32,884 nucleotides of DNA from UBA6345 sp045577635 (lineage in GTDB: Bacteria; Bacillota; Clostridia; Christensenellales; UBA1242), in NCBI GenBank assembly GCA_045577635.1, contig JAZNIS010000054.1, positions 1 through 32,884 of the forward strand, read 5' to 3'. A program made the translations under genes and the position numbers. The notes beneath the pieces are model-generated. The model was not told the origin of the DNA, searched no databases, and worked only from the letters and a program-made list of their open reading frames with translations. Of the stretch, positions 30,639 to 32,884 are shown piece by piece. Position 1 is the first letter of the stretch; each line of letters opens with the position of its first letter.

Positions 30639-30713
30639 TGGTAGCCCTATGGGGAATCGAACCCCAGATTCCACCGTGAGAGGGTGGTGTCTTAACCGCT
30701 TGACCATAGGGCC
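30639..30713 (-). tRNA. tRNA-Glu (anticodon CTC), CCA encoded
   Basis: 75 bases on the minus strand form a full cloverleaf: acceptor GGCCCTA / TAGGGCT (first pair G-U), D-arm with AAGCGGTTAA loop, anticodon stem CCACC / GGTGG with loop CTCTCAC, T-arm TGGGG-TTCGATT-CCCCA, discriminator A and an encoded CCA. Anticodon CTC reads GAG. It has its own promoter and terminator and stands alone. Confidence 0.93.
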
Positions 30714-30728
30714 ATAAACAACAATAAA

Positions 30729-30757
30729 AGTATATATTAAAATTAATTGTATTGCAA
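30729..30757 (-). promoter_or_regulatory. Promoter of tRNA-Glu
   Basis: Minus strand: -35 TTGCAA (30752-30757), 17-base spacer, -10 TATACT (30729-30734), 16 bases before the tRNA. Confidence 0.8.
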
Positions 30758-30831
30758 CAGGTTTTTATTATGTGTGTAGCATTAACAATTTTAAAATAAT
30801 TAAACTTTTTGTAATTTAATTTTAATTAACT

Positions 30832-30859
30832 TTTCAATTTTTATTTTTAATGATATTAT
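30832..30859 (+). promoter_or_regulatory. Promoter of the 30895 operon
   Basis: -35 TTTCAA (30832-30837), 16-base spacer, extended -10 TGA-TATTAT (30851-30859). Confidence 0.6.
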
Positions 30860-30894
30860 AAAAGCAGAGTTACAATATTTATAAGGAGTGAAAA

Positions 30895-31428
30895 ATGTTA
30901 AAAAATAGTAAATTTATTAATTTCATTAGTATTGTATGTTATATTTTAGGTTTAGCATCATTAGGTTTCTTTGTTTATGAACTTATTAAAAACAACGGAA
31001 ACTACAATTCAAACTTGGCATTGTTTATTGGATTATTAGTTGCATCAGTAATGCTTATTACAATTGCTATTGTTTTAAATCCACCAAAAATGTTTAATCA
31101 AAAAACAGCACACTTTACAGGTGGTTTAGTTTTATTTTTGTTAGCAGGTTTGGCTTTGGCATTTTTAATTTATAATTGTGTTACACAGTTCCACCTAACA
31201 ACAGTTTTAATTTGTGCAGCAGTTGTGCTTGTGGGTATGTTCTTTGGAACAATTTTATTAAAAATTGCAAAACAAGATATTAATGTTGATGCTAGAATTA
31301 AACAAGAACAAAAAGTATTAGATGAAAAGAAAGCTGAAGAAAGAGATAATTTAAAAGCTTGTCCTTATTGTGGTTGTCGTTTAACACCACAAGATGAAGT
31401 TTGCCCAAATTGTAAATCTAAACTATAA
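30895..31428 (+). CDS. Four-helix membrane protein with C-terminal zinc ribbon (177 aa)
   Basis: Four hydrophobic segments (about 8-30, 42-62, 75-95 and 101-124), a charged cytoplasmic helix (ARIKQEQKVLDEKKAEER) and a C-terminal zinc ribbon C156-x2-C159 ... C170-x2-C173 (CPYCGCRL...CPNCKSKL). Zinc ribbons of this kind on small membrane proteins are common in clostridia but uncharacterised. TAAGGAG precedes the ATG. The next gene, 18 bases downstream, ends in the same type of ribbon, so the two probably form one operon and may interact. Confidence 0.75.
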   Translation: MLKNSKFINFISIVCYILGLASLGFFVYELIKNNGNYNSNLALFIGLLVASVMLITIAIVLNPPKMFNQKTAHFTGGLVLFLLAGLALAFLIYNCVTQFHLTTVLICAAVVLVGMFFGTILLKIAKQDINVDARIKQEQKVLDEKKAEERDNLKACPYCGCRLTPQDEVCPNCKSKL

Positions 31429-31446
31429 TTTTTTGGTGGGTGATTT

Positions 31447-31830
31447 ATGGTTAAAATTTGGAATAGTTTAACTTTGTTTGCATCAAAACTTTTAGATATT
31501 TATAAAGATTTTGAAGATGCTTTTGGTTATGACCCACGAGACAATATGACAGATGCTCAAAATAGAGCAAACGAAACAATTAAAAGTGGACAAGCATTCG
31601 GTTTGGTTTTTGGTATTGTTTTTGGTATTGTTTTTTTAGTTATTGTAATTTTTATAATAGTTGCAGCAGTTAAATCTCACAAAAAAACTAGTGAATTTGC
31701 CGATGTTGTAAAAGATAAGCTAAAAGAAAATATTGAAAAAGAAAAAACAAAAAATGTTTGCCCTTATTGTGGCACAAGGTTAAAAGACGAAGATAATCGT
31801 TGTCCGGGGTGTGGTTCACATAGAAAATAA
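31447..31830 (+). CDS. Single-pass membrane protein with C-terminal zinc ribbon (127 aa)
   Basis: A ~50-residue polar N-terminus, one hydrophobic segment (about 52-75, with a short GIVF repeat that is also a direct DNA repeat of TTTTGGTATTG), a Lys/Glu-rich helix and a zinc ribbon C105-x2-C108 ... C119-x2-C122 (CPYCGTRL...CPGCGSH), closely similar to that of the preceding gene. GGTGGGTGA precedes the ATG. Function unknown. Confidence 0.72.
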   Translation: MVKIWNSLTLFASKLLDIYKDFEDAFGYDPRDNMTDAQNRANETIKSGQAFGLVFGIVFGIVFLVIVIFIIVAAVKSHKKTSEFADVVKDKLKENIEKEKTKNVCPYCGTRLKDEDNRCPGCGSHRK

Positions 31831-31858
31831 AAAGAACTCTAATTTAGAGTTCTTTTTT
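31829..31858. terminator. Bidirectional terminator, zinc-ribbon operon / 31861-32613 gene
   Basis: AAAGAACTCTAA / TTAGAGTTCTTT stem with T-run, between convergent genes. Confidence 0.88.
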
Positions 31859-31860
31859 GT

Positions 31861-32613
31861 TTATTCTTTTGTTTCGTTGTTTAAATTTTCAACATCAATG
31901 GCAATAGTTGTTGCTTCTAGGTAAGCATTTGCTTTTTCCCTTAAACATTTTATTATTTCAACCACTGTTTTATCGGTTAACCAATCGTATCCGCCATCTT
32001 CAAGTTGGTCTAACATTTTTAAACCTAACTCTACCTTGTTAAAATCAATTACAAGTGAAGTGTATAGGAATAGGCAATCGGTTCGGCTACTTTTTGATTC
32101 AATAACATGACCAAGAGCTAATCTTCTTAACACATCAATTCTTTCCATGGCAAGTTTATATGCTTCAAAATCGTTTAGTTTAGAATAATCTTTATTAGGT
32201 CCTAATGCTTCTAAAATTTTATCTTTGTTGTTTGATAAATATTTAACCAAACATAGGTTTAATAAATCAACTGCTGCTGCATAAGCAAAAGCAGCTTCCC
32301 TATGTAATCCTGCTAGTTCAAAACTATAACCAGCACATTCGCAGTTTAGTGCAAATTTGTTAGGGTCTATTTCAATAAAAGAGTTGTCGGCATAAATTTC
32401 TTTAATTGCTGCAGAATTGTTTTTAATAAGTTCAATTTGTTCTGGGCTGTAATCAAATAATGCAGCACCACAGTTTGGGCAATATGGGTGATAGTGTGGG
32501 TAGGTTTGTAAAAACACAAATTCTTTACTGTCTTTAATTAATCCAATAATTTCTTCGGCTTGTTGGTTTGTTGCCTTAACACATTCCTCACCACAAATTT
32601 TACATTTAAACAT
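31861..32613 (-). CDS. Zinc-ribbon helical protein downstream of glyS (250 aa)
   Basis: An N-terminal split zinc-binding site (C4-x2-C7 and C45-x2-C48; KCKICGEEC and YCPNCGAAL) is followed by a helical domain (about 75-240) with Ala-rich pairs of helices (LAGLHREAAFAYAAAVDLL) reminiscent of TPR-like repeats. No membrane segment. It resembles in layout, but cannot be assigned to, zinc-ribbon/TPR proteins such as DUF2225. AAGGGA before the ATG lies on the glyS stop codon (TAAGGGA), with 11 bases between the genes, so it is translated from the glyS mRNA. Confidence 0.7.
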   Translation of the reverse strand: MFKCKICGEECVKATNQQAEEIIGLIKDSKEFVFLQTYPHYHPYCPNCGAALFDYSPEQIELIKNNSAAIKEIYADNSFIEIDPNKFALNCECAGYSFELAGLHREAAFAYAAAVDLLNLCLVKYLSNNKDKILEALGPNKDYSKLNDFEAYKLAMERIDVLRRLALGHVIESKSSRTDCLFLYTSLVIDFNKVELGLKMLDQLEDGGYDWLTDKTVVEIIKCLREKANAYLEATTIAIDVENLNNETKE

Positions 32614-32624
32614 TTTGTAGTCCC

Positions 32625-32884
32625 TTAAAATTTAATTTTTTCTAAAACATAAGGAACAACTTCGTCAATGTTTAATCTAATTTGTTCCATTGTGTCTCTA
32701 TCTCTAATTGTAACAGTGTTATCTTCTAATGTATCAAAGTCAACTGTTAAACAGAAAGGAGTTCCAATTTCGTCTTGACGGCGATATCTTTTACCAATTG
32801 AACCTGCTTCGTCAAAAGTACACATAAAGTAATTAGAAAGTTTGTTATAAACTTCTCTTGCTTTTTCAGTTTGTTGTTTTTGTA
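32625..32884 (-). CDS. glyS: Glycyl-tRNA synthetase (dimeric type), C-terminal part only
   Basis: The frame enters from the right edge and 85 residues are visible. DEAGSIGKRYRRQDEIGTPF, followed by TVDFDTLEDNTVTIRDRDT and MEQIRLNIDEVV, is the characteristic end of the anticodon-binding domain of the alpha2 class II GlyRS (the archaeal/eukaryal-like type also found in many Gram-positive bacteria), not the alpha2beta2 GlyQS type. The ATG at 32825 is internal. The enzyme charges tRNA-Gly. It forms a minus-strand unit with the zinc-ribbon gene. Confidence 0.95.
   Translation of the reverse strand, partial: QKQQTEKAREVYNKLSNYFMCTFDEAGSIGKRYRRQDEIGTPFCLTVDFDTLEDNTVTIRDRDTMEQIRLNIDEVVPYVLEKIKF

Noticed and set aside
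31605..31632. Direct DNA repeat TTTTGGTATTG in the 31447 gene as a mobile or regulatory repeat
   Set aside because: It encodes a short GIVF repeat of a membrane helix and needs no other explanation.
1..32884. UGA read as tryptophan (Mycoplasma-type code)
   Set aside because: All frames are complete with the standard code and tryptophan codons are TGG; only the absence of TGA stops is notable.
1..32884. CRISPR array, insertion sequence, prophage or integrase
   Set aside because: No regularly spaced repeats, transposase or recombinase motif, or long terminal inverted repeats were seen.

Overview
The window looks like a chromosomal segment of a low-GC (about 30% or less, judged by eye) Gram-positive bacterium of the Bacillota, most likely a Clostridia-type lineage with an endospore-forming ancestry. 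The pointers are a SpoIIE-type sporulation phosphatase followed by tilS (the two genes are also close together in Bacillus subtilis), a Gram-positive LexA box in front of a Y-family polymerase gene, an RsgI-like anti-sigma factor, VanW and cardiolipin synthase proteins, and strong AGGAG-type ribosome binding sites. Of 35 annotated protein genes, 33 end in TAA, 2 in TAG and none in TGA; tryptophan is TGG, so the standard code applies.

Layout. 1-2322: end of uppP, then argS. 2361-3411: a Tic20/DUF4870-like membrane protein and a 53-residue zinc-ribbon protein share a divergent promoter with a perfect palindrome; a small anchored protein follows. 3647-5633: an ECF sigma factor overlapping an RsgI-like anti-sigma factor with a long coiled-coil sensor. 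5634-6049: terminator, possible small RNA, and a serS leader with a strong promoter and an 18-codon reading frame. 6050-8299: serS and a uridine-kinase-family gene. 8356-11508: LexA-controlled dinB with a 78-residue partner, then a membrane protein and a radical SAM activase. 11534-16873: mostly lineage-specific genes (a BspA-like LRR protein, two SHOCT-type membrane paralogues, a divergent pair of unknown proteins with a DnaA box between them). 16930-17052: a decayed C-terminal fragment of galU. 17164-24610: spoIIE, tilS, a tRNA nucleotidyltransferase with a histone-H1-like tail, and a VanW protein. 24611-25243: a gene-poor, AT-rich stretch with five perfect DnaA boxes. 25244-32884: an SDR enzyme, a small conserved protein, a COG2426 exporter, pyrophosphatase, a membrane protein, cardiolipin synthase, tRNA-Glu(CTC), two membrane zinc-ribbon proteins, a soluble zinc-ribbon protein and the end of glyS.

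Much of the window serves translation (argS, serS, glyS, tilS, tRNA nucleotidyltransferase, tRNA-Glu, with pyrophosphatase removing the PPi these enzymes release) and the envelope (uppP, cardiolipin synthase, VanW, the sigma/anti-sigma pair). The observations most worth follow-up are the DnaA-box cluster at 24.7-25.06 kb (origin-like architecture, but without the switch in gene direction expected at a chromosomal origin), the hairpin that buries the spoIIE ribosome binding site, the coiled-coil RsgI-like sensor, the serS leader, and the palindromic operator between the zinc-ribbon small gene and its divergent neighbour.
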